Assembly: GCA_026706985.1 (NCBI GenBank)
Contig: JAPOXR010000049.1
Span: 62,001-126,000 of the forward strand
Origin: Paracoccaceae bacterium
GTDB taxonomy: Bacteria; Pseudomonadota; Alphaproteobacteria; Rhodobacterales; Rhodobacteraceae
Length of the DNA: 64,000 nt
Reading direction: 5' to 3'
This document shows, piece by piece, positions 27,418 to 39,418 of the stretch (position 1 is the stretch's first letter; every line of letters starts with the position of its first letter). The notes below the pieces were generated by a model. The model had not been told where the DNA came from and did no database searches. It saw only the letters and a program-made list of their open reading frames with translations. The translations under genes were made by a program, and so were the position numbers.

Positions 27418-28596
27418 GTGAAGGAAATGGATGCGGGTGGGGTTCTGCTTCCCCAGGATTGGAGCTTTCCGGTGCCGATTGCCTATGGGCCGGGCCGTCT
27501 GGCCGAAATCGGTGCACATTGCCGGGAATTGGGCATCAAATCGCCTCTGATCGTGACTGACAGTGGCAGCCAATCCCTTCCCTTTATCGCTTCGCTGCAG
27601 CGGCACCTGTCGGAAGTCGGGCTGAAATCACGTCTGTTTGCGGAAATCTCTCCCAATCCGCGCGATGACGAAATCGGTGGCGGGCGCGACTTCTTTCTTT
27701 CCGGGGCGCATGACGCGGTGATCGCCATCGGTGGCGGCAGTGCCATGGATGGTGGCAAATCGATTTGCCTGACAGCGAATTACGGTATCGATCTCTGGGA
27801 TTTCGACTACAGGCTGACGCCGCCGGCTGCTCCGGACCAGTTTCCGGCACTCATCACGGTGCCGACCACTGCGGGGACCGGCGCCGAGACCGAAAGCACG
27901 GCCATGGTCACGCATACCGGCAAGGAAATGAAATTCTGTGTCTGGCATCCGCGTCTGAAACCCAGCCTGGCGATTCTGGATCCGGAACTGACACTCGGTC
28001 TGCCTGCCGGGCTTACGGCATGGACGGGAATGGACGCGCTGGTGCATGCGATTGAGGCTTATTTGGTGCCGGGTTTTCACCCGCTATGCGACGGGATGGC
28101 ATTGGAAGCGCTCTCGCTTGTATCGACATCGCTCCCGAGGGTGGTTGCCGAGCCGGCGGATTTACCGGCGCGCGGTTTTATGCTGGTTGGATCCTGCCTG
28201 GCCGGAATTTCTTTCCTGAAGGGTCTCGGATTGGTGCATGCGATCTCGCATATGGTGGGGGCTGAATTCGATACCCAGCATGGGTTGACCAATGCGATCA
28301 TTCTGCCGACGGTCATGCGGTTCAATCTTCCGGGGCAGGAGGTCAAGACACACCGCATGGCCCAGGCCATGGGGATAGGAGACACATCGGTGCACGGTTT
28401 TATCGCCGCGCTTGAGAAACTGCTTGATGATACCGGAGTTCCCGGCTCGCTCAGCGAAATCGGGGTGCCGTCGGACTGCGCCCACCGGATCGCCGGTAAG
28501 GCGATCCACGACAGCGCCGCGGCTACCAATCCGCGCCGTGCCTCGGTGGCGGAGATTGAGGCGATTGTCGCTGCGGCGGTATCGGGTGCGCGTTGA
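27418..28596 (+). CDS. Iron-containing alcohol dehydrogenase
   Basis: NAD(P)-dependent group III alcohol dehydrogenase, about 392 residues. NAD-loop GGGSAMDGGK, the TTAGTGAE segment, and the metal-site region with AISHMVGAEFDTQHGLTNA (ligand histidines) are present. GTG 27418 has a GGAG at six bases; TTG 27406 or ATG 27427 are alternatives. It precedes the selenium-binding protein gene by 94 bases on the same strand. Substrate is unknown; oxidation of a small alcohol or reduction of an aldehyde, perhaps from C1-sulfur metabolism next door, is an inference from position. Confidence 0.9.
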   Translation: MKEMDAGGVLLPQDWSFPVPIAYGPGRLAEIGAHCRELGIKSPLIVTDSGSQSLPFIASLQRHLSEVGLKSRLFAEISPNPRDDEIGGGRDFFLSGAHDAVIAIGGGSAMDGGKSICLTANYGIDLWDFDYRLTPPAAPDQFPALITVPTTAGTGAETESTAMVTHTGKEMKFCVWHPRLKPSLAILDPELTLGLPAGLTAWTGMDALVHAIEAYLVPGFHPLCDGMALEALSLVSTSLPRVVAEPADLPARGFMLVGSCLAGISFLKGLGLVHAISHMVGAEFDTQHGLTNAIILPTVMRFNLPGQEVKTHRMAQAMGIGDTSVHGFIAALEKLLDDTGVPGSLSEIGVPSDCAHRIAGKAIHDSAAATNPRRASVAEIEAIVAAAVSGAR

Positions 28597-28690
28597 CCTT
28601 TCCGATCAGCTGTCGATGATGGATTCACCAAGGCATATTGGATTACGGGTGGACAGGATTCGAATGCCGGGTCGAAAAGGAGGATGAAGA

Positions 28691-30040
28691 ATGCAGTGTT
28701 GCGGACCCGGCTACGCGTCACCTGAGGAGGCAATGCGCGCCCCGTGCGAAAAGCTTCTATATACGGTTGCGATTTACACAGGGACCGGGATTCAGAAGCC
28801 GGACTATCTGTGCACTATTGATGCCGATCCTGAAAGCGCCACCTATTCCCGCGTTCTGCACCGTCTGGAAATGCCGGGAATCGGCGATGAGTTGCACCAT
28901 ATGGGTTGGAATGCCTGCTCATCCTGCCACGGCGATGCGGCGATGCGGCGCTCTCACCTGCTGGTGCCGGGTGTGCGTTCATCAAATATTCATATCATCG
29001 ATACCGCTGCCGACCCGTCCGCACCGCGGCTGCATAAGGTGATTCAGGGGTCGGAGATCAAGAGCAAAACCAATCTCAGCGCACCGCATACGGTTCACTG
29101 CCTCGGTTCTGAAATCATTGTTTCGATGCTTGGCGATGCCAGGGGCGAGGCCCCCGGCGGTTATCTGCATCTCGATCGGAATTTCGATATTGTCGGGCGC
29201 TGGGAGAATTCGATGGGAGAAATCCCGTTCAGCTATGATTTTTGGTATCAGCCGCGCCACAACATTATGGCAAGCTCCGAATGGGCGGCGCCGAACACAT
29301 TCATGCCCGGTTTCGACCTCGAAGAGGTTGGTCACTTGAAATACGGCCGCCGGATTCATTTGTGGGATTTCCGGAAACGCAAACCGCAGCAGACATTCTA
29401 TCTGGGTGAGGATGGGCTGATTCCGCTTGAGGTGCGATTTCACCATAACCCGGACAGTAGTCATGGATTCTGTGGCGCAGCGCTCAGTGCGAACATCATC
29501 CATTGGTGGAAAGACCCGGATGATGAGTGGAAATGGGAAAAAATCATCGATGTCGAAAATGAGCCGCATCCGGAGTGGCCGATCCCGGTGCCGGGGGTGA
29601 TTTCGGTTATCCTGATCTCGATGGATGACCGGTTCCTGTATTTCTGCAACTGGCTGCATGGCGATATCCGCCAATACAATATCGAGAATCCGCACAGGCC
29701 GGTATTGACCGGGCAGGTATGGATGGGCGGATTGCTGGGCCGGGCGCCGGAAGTGAACGGTATCAGAGTGACTGGTGGCCCGCAGATGATTCAGCTTAGT
29801 CTGGATGGCAAAAGGCTGTATGTCACAACATCGCTGTTTTCCACCTGGGACAACCAGTTTTATCCCGAAATCCGCACCAATGGCGGCTGCATGCTGATGG
29901 TCAATTGCAACACGCAGACGGGTGGCATGGAAATCGATTCCGACTTTGCCGTTGATTTCGGGCGTGAGCCGAATGGCCCCAGCCGTTGTCATGAGACCCG
30001 TTATCCCGGTGGTGACTGCACAAGTGACATCTGGGTATGA
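28691..30040 (+). CDS. Selenium-binding protein SBP56 / methanethiol oxidase homologue
   Basis: 449 residues closely resembling human SELENBP1 by eye along the whole length: CGPGYASP at the N terminus, GDELHHMGWNACSSC, YDFWYQPRHN, LIPLEVRFHHNPD, FLYFCNWLHGDIRQY, GGPQMIQLSLDGKRLY and the C-terminal YPGGDCTSDIWV. Known bacterial and human members oxidise methanethiol to formaldehyde, H2O2 and sulfide with copper. No signal peptide is visible, so this copy should be cytosolic, unlike the periplasmic MtoX of methylotrophs. A strong AAGGAGG precedes ATG 28691. Its stop overlaps the next gene's start (ATGA). Confidence 0.92.
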   Translation: MQCCGPGYASPEEAMRAPCEKLLYTVAIYTGTGIQKPDYLCTIDADPESATYSRVLHRLEMPGIGDELHHMGWNACSSCHGDAAMRRSHLLVPGVRSSNIHIIDTAADPSAPRLHKVIQGSEIKSKTNLSAPHTVHCLGSEIIVSMLGDARGEAPGGYLHLDRNFDIVGRWENSMGEIPFSYDFWYQPRHNIMASSEWAAPNTFMPGFDLEEVGHLKYGRRIHLWDFRKRKPQQTFYLGEDGLIPLEVRFHHNPDSSHGFCGAALSANIIHWWKDPDDEWKWEKIIDVENEPHPEWPIPVPGVISVILISMDDRFLYFCNWLHGDIRQYNIENPHRPVLTGQVWMGGLLGRAPEVNGIRVTGGPQMIQLSLDGKRLYVTTSLFSTWDNQFYPEIRTNGGCMLMVNCNTQTGGMEIDSDFAVDFGREPNGPSRCHETRYPGGDCTSDIWV

Positions 30041-30402
30041 GCGTTCTCCGCGTGACCGTGGCGAACCGGAAAAATGCGACCTATGAAGTCGAGGCAAGCC
30101 GGCCATTGCTCGAAACCCTGCGCGAGCAGGGCATTGATCTGCCTTATGGTTGCAAATATGGCGGTTGCATCACCTGTGCCGCCAAACTGACCGCCGGGCA
30201 GGTTGAACAGAAGCGCCAGGTTGCTCTCAATAACCGGCAGCTAGCGGAAGGCTATGTCATCCTTTGCGTGGCCCGCCCGATGACCGACATCACGCTTGAG
30301 ATCGGTGTGGAGAGCCATGACAGGCTTTACCGAAACCCCTTTCTCGACAGGCTGCAGCCGCATGAGTTGAAGGCGGATATAGCAACGCCGAAGGATGAAT
30401 AG
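30037..30402 (+). CDS. Plant-type 2Fe-2S ferredoxin
   Basis: 121-residue electron carrier. Cluster ligands C39, C44 and C47 in GCKYGGCITC and C77 in VILCVAR give the plant-type CX4CX2C...C pattern. The start overlaps the stop of the selenium-binding protein gene by four bases, so the two are translationally coupled and probably needed together. A C-terminal extension of about 30 residues after the fold ends in an acidic tail. Partner enzyme unknown. Confidence 0.93.
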   Translation: MSVLRVTVANRKNATYEVEASRPLLETLREQGIDLPYGCKYGGCITCAAKLTAGQVEQKRQVALNNRQLAEGYVILCVARPMTDITLEIGVESHDRLYRNPFLDRLQPHELKADIATPKDE

Positions 30403-30403
30403 G

Positions 30404-30853
30404 ATGGACCATACTCAACCTTACCCGGAAGAATATATTCAGGACATCCTGCGTTCGGTGAAGACGATCGCGATGGTCGGGGCAAGTCCCGACAAGACGA
30501 AATTCAGCTATGGTGTTCTACGGGTTCTGCATGAAACCGGTTACAACATGATTCCGGTCAATCCAAAGCCGGGTCTGGAAACAATCCGCGGCATCAAGGT
30601 GTATCCCGGGCTCGACTCAATTGAGCAGCGCGTCGATATGGTGCAGGTATTCCGTCGTGCCGACGATTTATTGCCGGTTGCCAAAGAAACCATCGAAATC
30701 GGTGCCGGCGTGTTGTGGGGCCAGATAGGTGTGATCAATCATGAAGCGGCTGAACTTGCCGAAGCCGCCGGCATCCGGGTGGTGATGAACCGCTGTCCCA
30801 AGATCGAATTGTTCCGCCCGTTCTGGAAACCGAAACTGCACCTGTCGATCTGA
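30404..30853 (+). CDS. CoA-binding domain protein (YccU-like)
   Basis: About 149 residues with a Rossmann-type CoA-binding domain: KTIAMVGASPDKTKFSYGV near the N terminus and the C-terminal VMNRCPKIELFR signature, whose Cys could form a mixed disulfide with CoA. Members are small cytosolic proteins of poorly known role. ATG 30404 has AAGGA at eight bases; ATG 30395 is possible. It starts immediately after the ferredoxin stop, so it likely belongs to the same operon as the selenium-binding protein. Confidence 0.9.
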   Translation: MDHTQPYPEEYIQDILRSVKTIAMVGASPDKTKFSYGVLRVLHETGYNMIPVNPKPGLETIRGIKVYPGLDSIEQRVDMVQVFRRADDLLPVAKETIEIGAGVLWGQIGVINHEAAELAEAAGIRVVMNRCPKIELFRPFWKPKLHLSI

Positions 30854-31164
30854 GGGCAAATTCCAGTTTAGACGCCCGCCCGGCAGGCTGGCCGGAATGA
30901 GTGGATTCATGAATCGGGCACGGTGTTCTGACGGAATTCAGATACTCTGTCGCAAAGTATTGACAAATCAGTGGCTTGCGATGTATTCGGATGAAAACGA
31001 CCTCGGTCGCAAGAACTCAAACCGGTAAAAGTCGGAAGAGCATGTCACTCCGTTCACTGTTCAAATCTGTTCCGAGAGGAACAGCAGCGCAGATTTGAAG
31101 CAATGCCGGAAGGCCGGTTGCAGCGCGCATCCAGCCGGAATTCGGGCTGAACAATTTCCTGCAG
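30854..31164. other. Intergenic leader region of the cell-wall hydrolase gene
   Basis: 311 bases with no credible gene. The promoter of the next gene should be here. The notable element is the nested inverted repeat at 31060-31099. Confidence 0.5.
31060..31099 (+). promoter_or_regulatory. Nested hairpin element in the 5' region of the SleB-type hydrolase gene
   Basis: Outer arms TTCAAATCTG (31060-31069) and CAGATTTGAA (31090-31099) are exact reverse complements. Inside, CTGTTCC (31067-31073), a GAGA loop and GGAACAG (31078-31084) form a second perfect stem that shares CTG with the outer one, so the two stems compete for three bases. It lies 66 bases before the start codon. It could be a structured mRNA leader or a protein-binding dyad. 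Confidence 0.45.
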
Positions 31165-32049
31165 ATGCGTATACAGCGTAACATTCTATTTGTGCTCATC
31201 GCCTTCCTGCCGGCATGTGCGATGCAATCCACGGATTTCGGCGCTGCTTTTTTCGGGCCTTTGCCGGGGAATGTGGAATCCGAAAATTCTGAAATCCAGG
31301 TTACTGAAGTCCCACTGTCGGAGGAGACATCCGGCAGTGAAGTGATTGAGGAAATCGAACTCGTGGCATTGTCCCAGGATGAGATTGAATCGTCGGATAC
31401 CGGGCTGGTGGCACTTGCTTTGCCGCGTCCATTGCTCCGTCCGGGTGCGCGTGAAAGCGTGTATGCGCAATTGGCCTGGCGACCGCTGCTTCGGGACGGC
31501 AACGATGATCTGCGGATAGACAATTTCGGCAACTCACTTTCCGGCCAGGTGGTTCTGGCGTCTTACCGGCCGATACTTCGGCCCGGCACGGAAGACAGAA
31601 TGTCGGTTGAAGGTGATTTAATGGTTTCTGTCAGACCGCTCAGGCGCCCGGCGTCGGTTGAGGAGTTGAACTGCCTGGCACAGGCGATATATTTCGAAGC
31701 GCGTGGCGAAAGCCTTGCCGGAAAACATGCCGTGGCGGAAACCATTATCAACCGTGTCGCGCTGCCACATTATCCCAATTCTGTATGCGAGGTTGTGAAT
31801 CAGGGCATCAGCAGGCGGCACCGGTGCCAATTCTCATACAATTGTGACGGGCTTGCCGAAACCATCCATGAGCGGGAAGTCTATTCTGAAATCAGAGAGT
31901 TGGCCCGTGGCATTCTGAACGGCAAAACTATGCAGGTTGCCGAAGGCGCAACTCATTTCCATACGACGGATGTTAAACCGTCCTGGGCGTCGGAATTCAT
32001 TGTCGTGCGGGTTGTCGGTCGGCATGTATTTTACCGAGAGGACCGCTGA
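31165..32049 (+). CDS. SleB/CwlJ-type cell-wall hydrolase, probable lipoprotein
   Basis: 294 residues. The N terminus has a lipobox LPAC with C18, so it is probably lipid-anchored at the envelope. After a low-complexity acidic stretch and repeated RP-LRPG motifs (about 85-150), the C-terminal hydrolase_2 domain begins NCLAQAIYFEARGE with the catalytic Glu, and continues with AETIINRV and GATHFHT. Such enzymes cleave peptidoglycan glycan strands during growth or division. The promoter region contains the nested hairpin described separately. Confidence 0.88.
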   Translation: MRIQRNILFVLIAFLPACAMQSTDFGAAFFGPLPGNVESENSEIQVTEVPLSEETSGSEVIEEIELVALSQDEIESSDTGLVALALPRPLLRPGARESVYAQLAWRPLLRDGNDDLRIDNFGNSLSGQVVLASYRPILRPGTEDRMSVEGDLMVSVRPLRRPASVEELNCLAQAIYFEARGESLAGKHAVAETIINRVALPHYPNSVCEVVNQGISRRHRCQFSYNCDGLAETIHEREVYSEIRELARGILNGKTMQVAEGATHFHTTDVKPSWASEFIVVRVVGRHVFYREDR

Positions 32050-32157
32050 GGCGAGATTCCGGTTTTGTCGCTTCGGCATATTTCATAAAACTGGAGTTTG
32101 ATGCCGACCCGCAAGCGGGCTGGGTGTCGGAACGACAGGCAATGGATTTTCTACAGG

Positions 32158-33513
32158 ATGAGTAACGACGCGGCTGTGAATTTCGGCACGGATGGAATCC
32201 GGGGCCGGGCAAACAGCCACCCCATGACAGCGGAATGCGCTCTTCGGATCGGTTTGGCGGCAGGACGGTATTTTCGCCGCACCCATTCCAATGGGCACCG
32301 GGTGGTAATCGGGAAAGACACGCGGCGCTCAGGGTATATGCTGGAAAATGCGCTGACTGCAGGTCTCACTGCGACGGGAATGAATGTGCTCTTGCTCGGG
32401 CCGGTGCCGACACCTGCTGTCGGGCTGTTGACGCGGTCGATGCGGGCGGATCTGGGTGTCATGATTTCGGCATCCCATAACCCATATTTTGACAATGGAA
32501 TCAAATTTTTCGGGCCCGACGGATTCAAGCTCGCAGAGACGGTTGAACGGGATATCGAGCGCTGGATCAATGCCGAGAGGATTGAAGCCGTTGATGCCGA
32601 CAATATCGGCCGGGCCATGCGAGTGGATGACGGGCTTGGTCGCTATGTCGAATTTGTGAAAACGACATTTCCAAAACGGTTAAGGCTGAATAGGCTGAGG
32701 ATTGTGGTCGATTGTGCCAACGGGGCCGCTTACCGGGTCGCGCCGGAAGTGCTGTGGGAGCTGGGAGCGGAGGTGATTCCGGTCGGGGATTCCCCGAACG
32801 GATACAATATCAATGAGGCCTGCGGCTCGACAAACCCGGAACTTGCAAAGCGGAAAGTTCTTGAGACGCGTGCCGATGCCGGCATCTGTCTCGATGGCGA
32901 TGCCGACCGGGTGGTGGTTATCGACGAAAAGGGCAATCCGGTATGTGGAGACCAGATTCTTGCCCTTCTGGCGCAAAGATGGTTCGAATCCGGCCGCTTG
33001 GCGAAAAACACTCTGGTTGCAACGGTGATGTCAAATTTCGGCATGGAGCTGCATCTGAATGGCAAAGGCATAGGGGTCAAACGCACTTCTGTCGGCGACC
33101 GCAACGTCATGGCGGCCATGCGCGAGGGCGGATTCAATGTCGGCGGCGAACAATCCGGTCACATCGTTCTGTCTGACCATGTCACGACCGGCGATGGGCT
33201 GGTTTCCGGATTGCAGTTTCTGGCTGCGCTGGTGGAGCTTGAGAAGCCGGCGAGCAGCGTTTCCAAAGTCTTCGAAGCGCTGCCGCAGACATTGATCAAC
33301 GTGCCGTTCCGGGAAGGCTGCGCACCGCTTGCGGATGAAACCGTGCGGCAGACGGCGAGGGATGTTGAATCGAGCCTGAAAGGGCATGGAAGATTGGTTG
33401 TCAGGCAGTCGGGTACCGAACCGGTGGTACGGATTATGGTCGAAAGCGACGACGCGGCGAAGATGCGCGTAGCTGCCGAAAAGATGGCCACGGCAGTTGC
33501 CGGAGCGGCTTGA
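32158..33513 (+). CDS. glmM: Phosphoglucosamine mutase
   Basis: Interconverts glucosamine-6-phosphate and glucosamine-1-phosphate for UDP-GlcNAc and peptidoglycan synthesis. 451 residues, the usual length from ATG 32158. The phosphoserine loop is SASHNP (active Ser about 106), the metal loop is DGDADR, and the sugar-specificity GGEQSGHI and phosphate-binding RQSGTEP segments are present. An upstream in-frame ATG (32098) adds an unconserved 20 residues. Usually found after folP and ftsH; here it follows a cell-wall hydrolase instead. Confidence 0.96.
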   Translation: MSNDAAVNFGTDGIRGRANSHPMTAECALRIGLAAGRYFRRTHSNGHRVVIGKDTRRSGYMLENALTAGLTATGMNVLLLGPVPTPAVGLLTRSMRADLGVMISASHNPYFDNGIKFFGPDGFKLAETVERDIERWINAERIEAVDADNIGRAMRVDDGLGRYVEFVKTTFPKRLRLNRLRIVVDCANGAAYRVAPEVLWELGAEVIPVGDSPNGYNINEACGSTNPELAKRKVLETRADAGICLDGDADRVVVIDEKGNPVCGDQILALLAQRWFESGRLAKNTLVATVMSNFGMELHLNGKGIGVKRTSVGDRNVMAAMREGGFNVGGEQSGHIVLSDHVTTGDGLVSGLQFLAALVELEKPASSVSKVFEALPQTLINVPFREGCAPLADETVRQTARDVESSLKGHGRLVVRQSGTEPVVRIMVESDDAAKMRVAAEKMATAVAGAA

Positions 33514-33538
33514 GGCTGACCGGCGGGGAGGCCGGAGA

Positions 33539-35832
<2,294 letters not shown>

Positions 35833-35847
35833 CCGGTTGCGTCCGCT

Positions 35848-37005
35848 TCAGCGCCGGGCGCGCATCAGCGCCGCGAAGCGCTCAAAAAGATAAAAACTGT
35901 CCTGAGGCCCAGGGCTGGCTTCGGGATGGAACTGTACTGAAAACACCGGGTGATCACGCATCCGCAGACCGCAATTGGTGCCGTCAAACAACGATATATG
36001 GGTTTCCACAACATGGTTGGGAAGGGTATCGCGATCGACCACAAAACCGTGATTCATTGAGGTGATTTCAACTTTCCCGGTTTCCATATCCTTAACCGGA
36101 TGGTTGGTCCCGTGATGCCCATGCAGCATTTTTTTGGTGGTTGCGCCCAGAGCCAGCGCCAAAATCTGGTGACCGAGGCAGATACCGAATAACGGCAACT
36201 CCTGCGCTAACCGGCGGACAAGCGGAACCGCATAGGCACCGGTGGCTGCCGGATCACCGGGGCCGTTCGAGAGGAAAATCCCATCCGGATTATAGTCAAG
36301 GATGTCCTCATATTCCGCATTTGCCGGGAAAACCCGCACCTTGCCGCCGATATCCGTAAGACATCGCAGAATATTCCGCTTGGCACCGTAATCGATGGCG
36401 GCGATCCTGAATTCGGACCCGGTGCTGCGGCGATGGCCAGCCGGCCATTGCCATCTTCTGCCTGTCCAATCGAAACCATCCCCGGTGGTGACTTCCTTTG
36501 CCAGATCCATGCCGTCCAACCCGTGAAAGCCTTCCGCGAGGGCAAGCAGTTTCGGAACTTCAAATTGCCCGTCCGGTTGATGTGCGATGGCGGCATGCGG
36601 CATTCCGCCCCGGCGGATCGAGCGCGTCAGCCGTCGTGTGTCGATACCACCGACGCCGATCAGGCCGCGCCGTGCCATCCAATGCGAAAGGCTCTGCGTG
36701 GCGCGCCAGTTTGACTGCTCCGAGGGATGCCATTTCACAATCATACCCCGGGCTGCCGGGCAATCGGACTCATTATCTTCCGGAGTTGCTCCGACATTGC
36801 CGATATGCGGGAAAGTGAAGGTGACAATCTGGCCGGCATAGGATGGGTCTGTTGACACTTCCTGGTATCCGGTCATGGAAGTGTTGAAACAGACTTCGCC
36901 GACTGTCTCACCGACGGTGCCGAATCCAGTGCCGAAAAACACACTGCCATCCGCGAGGGCGATGCATCCGGTCGGTTTTTCGTCGCTGAAATGCCGTTCT
37001 GCCAT
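35848..37005 (-). CDS. carA: Carbamoyl-phosphate synthase small subunit (glutaminase)
   Basis: Supplies ammonia from glutamine to CarB for arginine and pyrimidine synthesis. 385 residues. Class I amidotransferase triad: Cys in GICLGHQ, with His and Glu in FHPEASPGP. The N-terminal domain has YQEVSTDPSYAGQIVTFTFPHIGN, typical of CarA. carB is not in the window. Confidence 0.96.
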   Translation of the reverse strand: MAERHFSDEKPTGCIALADGSVFFGTGFGTVGETVGEVCFNTSMTGYQEVSTDPSYAGQIVTFTFPHIGNVGATPEDNESDCPAARGMIVKWHPSEQSNWRATQSLSHWMARRGLIGVGGIDTRRLTRSIRRGGMPHAAIAHQPDGQFEVPKLLALAEGFHGLDGMDLAKEVTTGDGFDWTGRRWQWPAGHRRSTGSEFRIAAIDYGAKRNILRCLTDIGGKVRVFPANAEYEDILDYNPDGIFLSNGPGDPAATGAYAVPLVRRLAQELPLFGICLGHQILALALGATTKKMLHGHHGTNHPVKDMETGKVEITSMNHGFVVDRDTLPNHVVETHISLFDGTNCGLRMRDHPVFSVQFHPEASPGPQDSFYLFERFAALMRARR

Positions 37006-37177
37006 CGAGAATCATTCGTTCTGCCCAAGGGGCGTATCTATCCTGCCGGAAATGCTATCGACATAGGAATTTTCGTCGCCCGCGCCGCATTGCCGGCACC
37101 GGCGCAAAAATTGCCTTTGCCGTGAATCCGGATTAGATTGGATGCATCGATATCGGTTTGGGGGAACAACCGCATTG

Positions 37178-37630
37178 ATGCGTGATGTCATCATGCGCGA
37201 ACTGAAGGCCGCGGAAGCCGGCTCTGACAAGGTTCGGCGCTCAATGCTGCGGCTTATCAATATAGCGATCACCGATAAGGATAATCTGGCCAGGGCCGCA
37301 GGTAGGTCCCAGGGTGTCTCCGATGAAGTCATCCGCAACATTATCTCGACGATGATCCAGCAGCGCGTGAGAAGCGCCGTCAATTGTGAAGAGCATGGCC
37401 AGCTTACCCTGGCGGAAGGGGAACGCGGCGAAATCGCGATTCTGCAGGGACTCCTGCCGAAGCAGCTCAGCGGCGAAGAGGCCGGCAAGGCTGTCCTGCG
37501 TGCCATCCGCGAGACGCAGGCCACCAGCGTCAGACATAAGGGACGGGTGATGAGTGTCCTGAAATCGAGATATCCAGGTCAAATGGATTTTCGAAAGGCA
37601 GGTGAGCAGGTCGTCGCCGAACTTTCCTGA
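37178..37630 (+). CDS. GatB/YqeY-domain protein
   Basis: About 150 residues matching stand-alone YqeY proteins, which resemble the tRNA-binding tail of GatB. Typical segments are KDNLARAAGR and LPKQLS followed by GRVMSVLKSRYPGQMDF. ATG 37178 is preferred; an in-frame ATG 37142 adds twelve unconserved residues. It diverges from carA, the usual neighbour in alphaproteobacteria. Role unknown, possibly linked to tRNA or amidotransfer. Confidence 0.9.
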   Translation: MRDVIMRELKAAEAGSDKVRRSMLRLINIAITDKDNLARAAGRSQGVSDEVIRNIISTMIQQRVRSAVNCEEHGQLTLAEGERGEIAILQGLLPKQLSGEEAGKAVLRAIRETQATSVRHKGRVMSVLKSRYPGQMDFRKAGEQVVAELS

Positions 37631-37654
37631 TTATACCGGCCGAACCGCTACGCT

Positions 37655-39337
37655 TCAGTGATGTATCCGCTTCTGCCAGACATCCGGCGTCGGCAGTGTT
37701 TCATATGTATGATGCGGTGGCGGGTTTGAATGCAGCCATTCCATTGTATCCGCATGCGCTCCCCAATAGGCGGGCTCTTCGATCCGCTTTCCATAAAGCA
37801 ATGTGTAGCCGATGATGCCGATAAACAGCAGAAACGAAGCGAAGGAGAGAAACGCACCATAGGAGGATATCTCATTCCAGAAAGCGAAAGCCTCCGGGTA
37901 ATCGATATAACGGCGCGGCATGCCTTGGCGTCCGAGGAAATGCTGCGGAAAGAAAGTGAGATTCGAGCCGATGAACATCATCCAGAAATGCAGCTTACCG
38001 GCCCATTCGGGATATTGCCGGCCACTCATTTTGCCGATCCAGTAATAGATTCCGGCGAAAATGCAGAACACAGCGCCGAGCGACATGACATAGTGGAAGT
38101 GGGCAACGACATAATAGGTGTCGTGATAGGCCCGGTCCAACCCCGCCTGCGCGAGCACGATCCCGGTCACACCGCCGAGCGTGAACAGGAACAAAAACCC
38201 GAAAGCCCAGAGCATCGGTGTCCTGAACTCGACCGAACCGCCCCACATGGTGGCAATCCATGAGAATATCTTGATGCCTGTCGGCACTGCGATCACCATC
38301 GTCGCCAGCATGAAATAGGATTGCTGAGTCAGGCTCATGCCGACCGTGTACATATGGTGCGCCCAGACAACGAAACCCAGAGCGCCGATCGCAACCATGG
38401 CATAGACCATGGGCAGGTAGCCGAAGATGGGTTTCTTCGAAAATGTGGAAATGACATGTGAAATAATGCCAAATCCGGGAACGATAATGATGTACACTTC
38501 CGGATGGCCGAAGAACCAAAGGAGATGCTGATACAGGATGGGGTCGCCGCCCCCGGACGGATCAAAAAACGTGGTGCCGAAATTCCTGTCGGTCAGCAGC
38601 ATCGTGATGGCCCCGGCCAGAACCGGGAGCGAAAGCAGAATCAACCAACCGGTGACAAAAATGGACCAAGCGAACAGCGGCACCTTGTGCAGGGTCATGC
38701 CGGGCGCGCGCATATTCAGAAATGTGGTGATCATATTCACGGCGCCGAGGATTGAAGAGGCACCGGATACGTGAACGGCGAAAATGGCGAGATCCATCGA
38801 CATTCCGGCTTCCCGGGTGGAGAGCGGGGCGTACAGGACCCAGCCGACACCGGAACCGGTCTGGCCGTTACCGCCTGGAGCAAGTACCGATGCGACCGCG
38901 AGCGACGATCCGGCCACGAACATCCAGTAGCTGAGATTGTTGAGGCGCGGAAAGGCCATGTCCGGTGCGCCGATCATCAACGGCATGAAATAGTTTCCGA
39001 ACCCCCCGAACAGGGCCGGGATGACGACAAAAAACATCATCAATATGCCGTGCCCGGTAATCAGCACGTTCCAGAGATGGCCATTCGGGGTGCAGTTTTC
39101 GGTCGCCGCGGCGATAAGGCTGGCACCTTCCAGACACATATACTGCACGCCGGGGTCCATCAGCTCCATACGCATATAGACAGTGAACAGCACCGAGACG
39201 AAACCGACCAGCGCGGCGGTGACGATGTAAAGGATTCCGATATCCTTGTGATTCGTTGACATGAACCAGCGGGTAAAGAAACCGATCTTTTCCTCATGGC
39301 CATGATGTTCACCAAGCTGCGTGGTCATATCAGCCAT
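37655..39337 (-). CDS. ctaD: Cytochrome c oxidase subunit I (aa3 type)
   Basis: Haem-copper oxidase core of the respiratory chain, 560 residues with 12 membrane segments. Visible haem and copper ligands: low-spin haem His in LITGHGILM, CuB His plus cross-linked Tyr in GHPEVYI, the HH pair in [10 protein letters not shown] and the VAHFHYVMS histidines. D-channel Asp is in [25 protein letters not shown] 39337 has GGGGAAC at five bases; ATG 39349 is an alternative. Subunits II and III are not nearby, as is common for the lone ctaD of Rhodobacterales. Confidence 0.97.
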   Translation of the reverse strand: MADMTTQLGEHHGHEEKIGFFTRWFMSTNHKDIGILYIVTAALVGFVSVLFTVYMRMELMDPGVQYMCLEGASLIAAATENCTPNGHLWNVLITGHGILMMFFVVIPALFGGFGNYFMPLMIGAPDMAFPRLNNLSYWMFVAGSSLAVASVLAPGGNGQTGSGVGWVLYAPLSTREAGMSMDLAIFAVHVSGASSILGAVNMITTFLNMRAPGMTLHKVPLFAWSIFVTGWLILLSLPVLAGAITMLLTDRNFGTTFFDPSGGGDPILYQHLLWFFGHPEVYIIIVPGFGIISHVISTFSKKPIFGYLPMVYAMVAIGALGFVVWAHHMYTVGMSLTQQSYFMLATMVIAVPTGIKIFSWIATMWGGSVEFRTPMLWAFGFLFLFTLGGVTGIVLAQAGLDRAYHDTYYVVAHFHYVMSLGAVFCIFAGIYYWIGKMSGRQYPEWAGKLHFWMMFIGSNLTFFPQHFLGRQGMPRRYIDYPEAFAFWNEISSYGAFLSFASFLLFIGIIGYTLLYGKRIEEPAYWGAHADTMEWLHSNPPPHHTYETLPTPDVWQKRIHH

Positions 39338-39418
39338 ACTGTTCCCCATTGCATGTCATCGGCCGGGATCGGCGCAACTGCCGCGTCCTTAATGGAATGG
39401 CAGCCGATTCTCAATAAT

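Noticed and set aside
28691-30040. Selenoprotein or selenium metabolism role for the SBP56 gene
   Set aside because: The family name is historical; there is no in-frame TGA/SECIS sign and characterised members are methanethiol oxidases.
28982-30106. 374-residue minus-strand frame
   Set aside because: Antisense to the selenium-binding protein gene, whose motifs run through the whole length.
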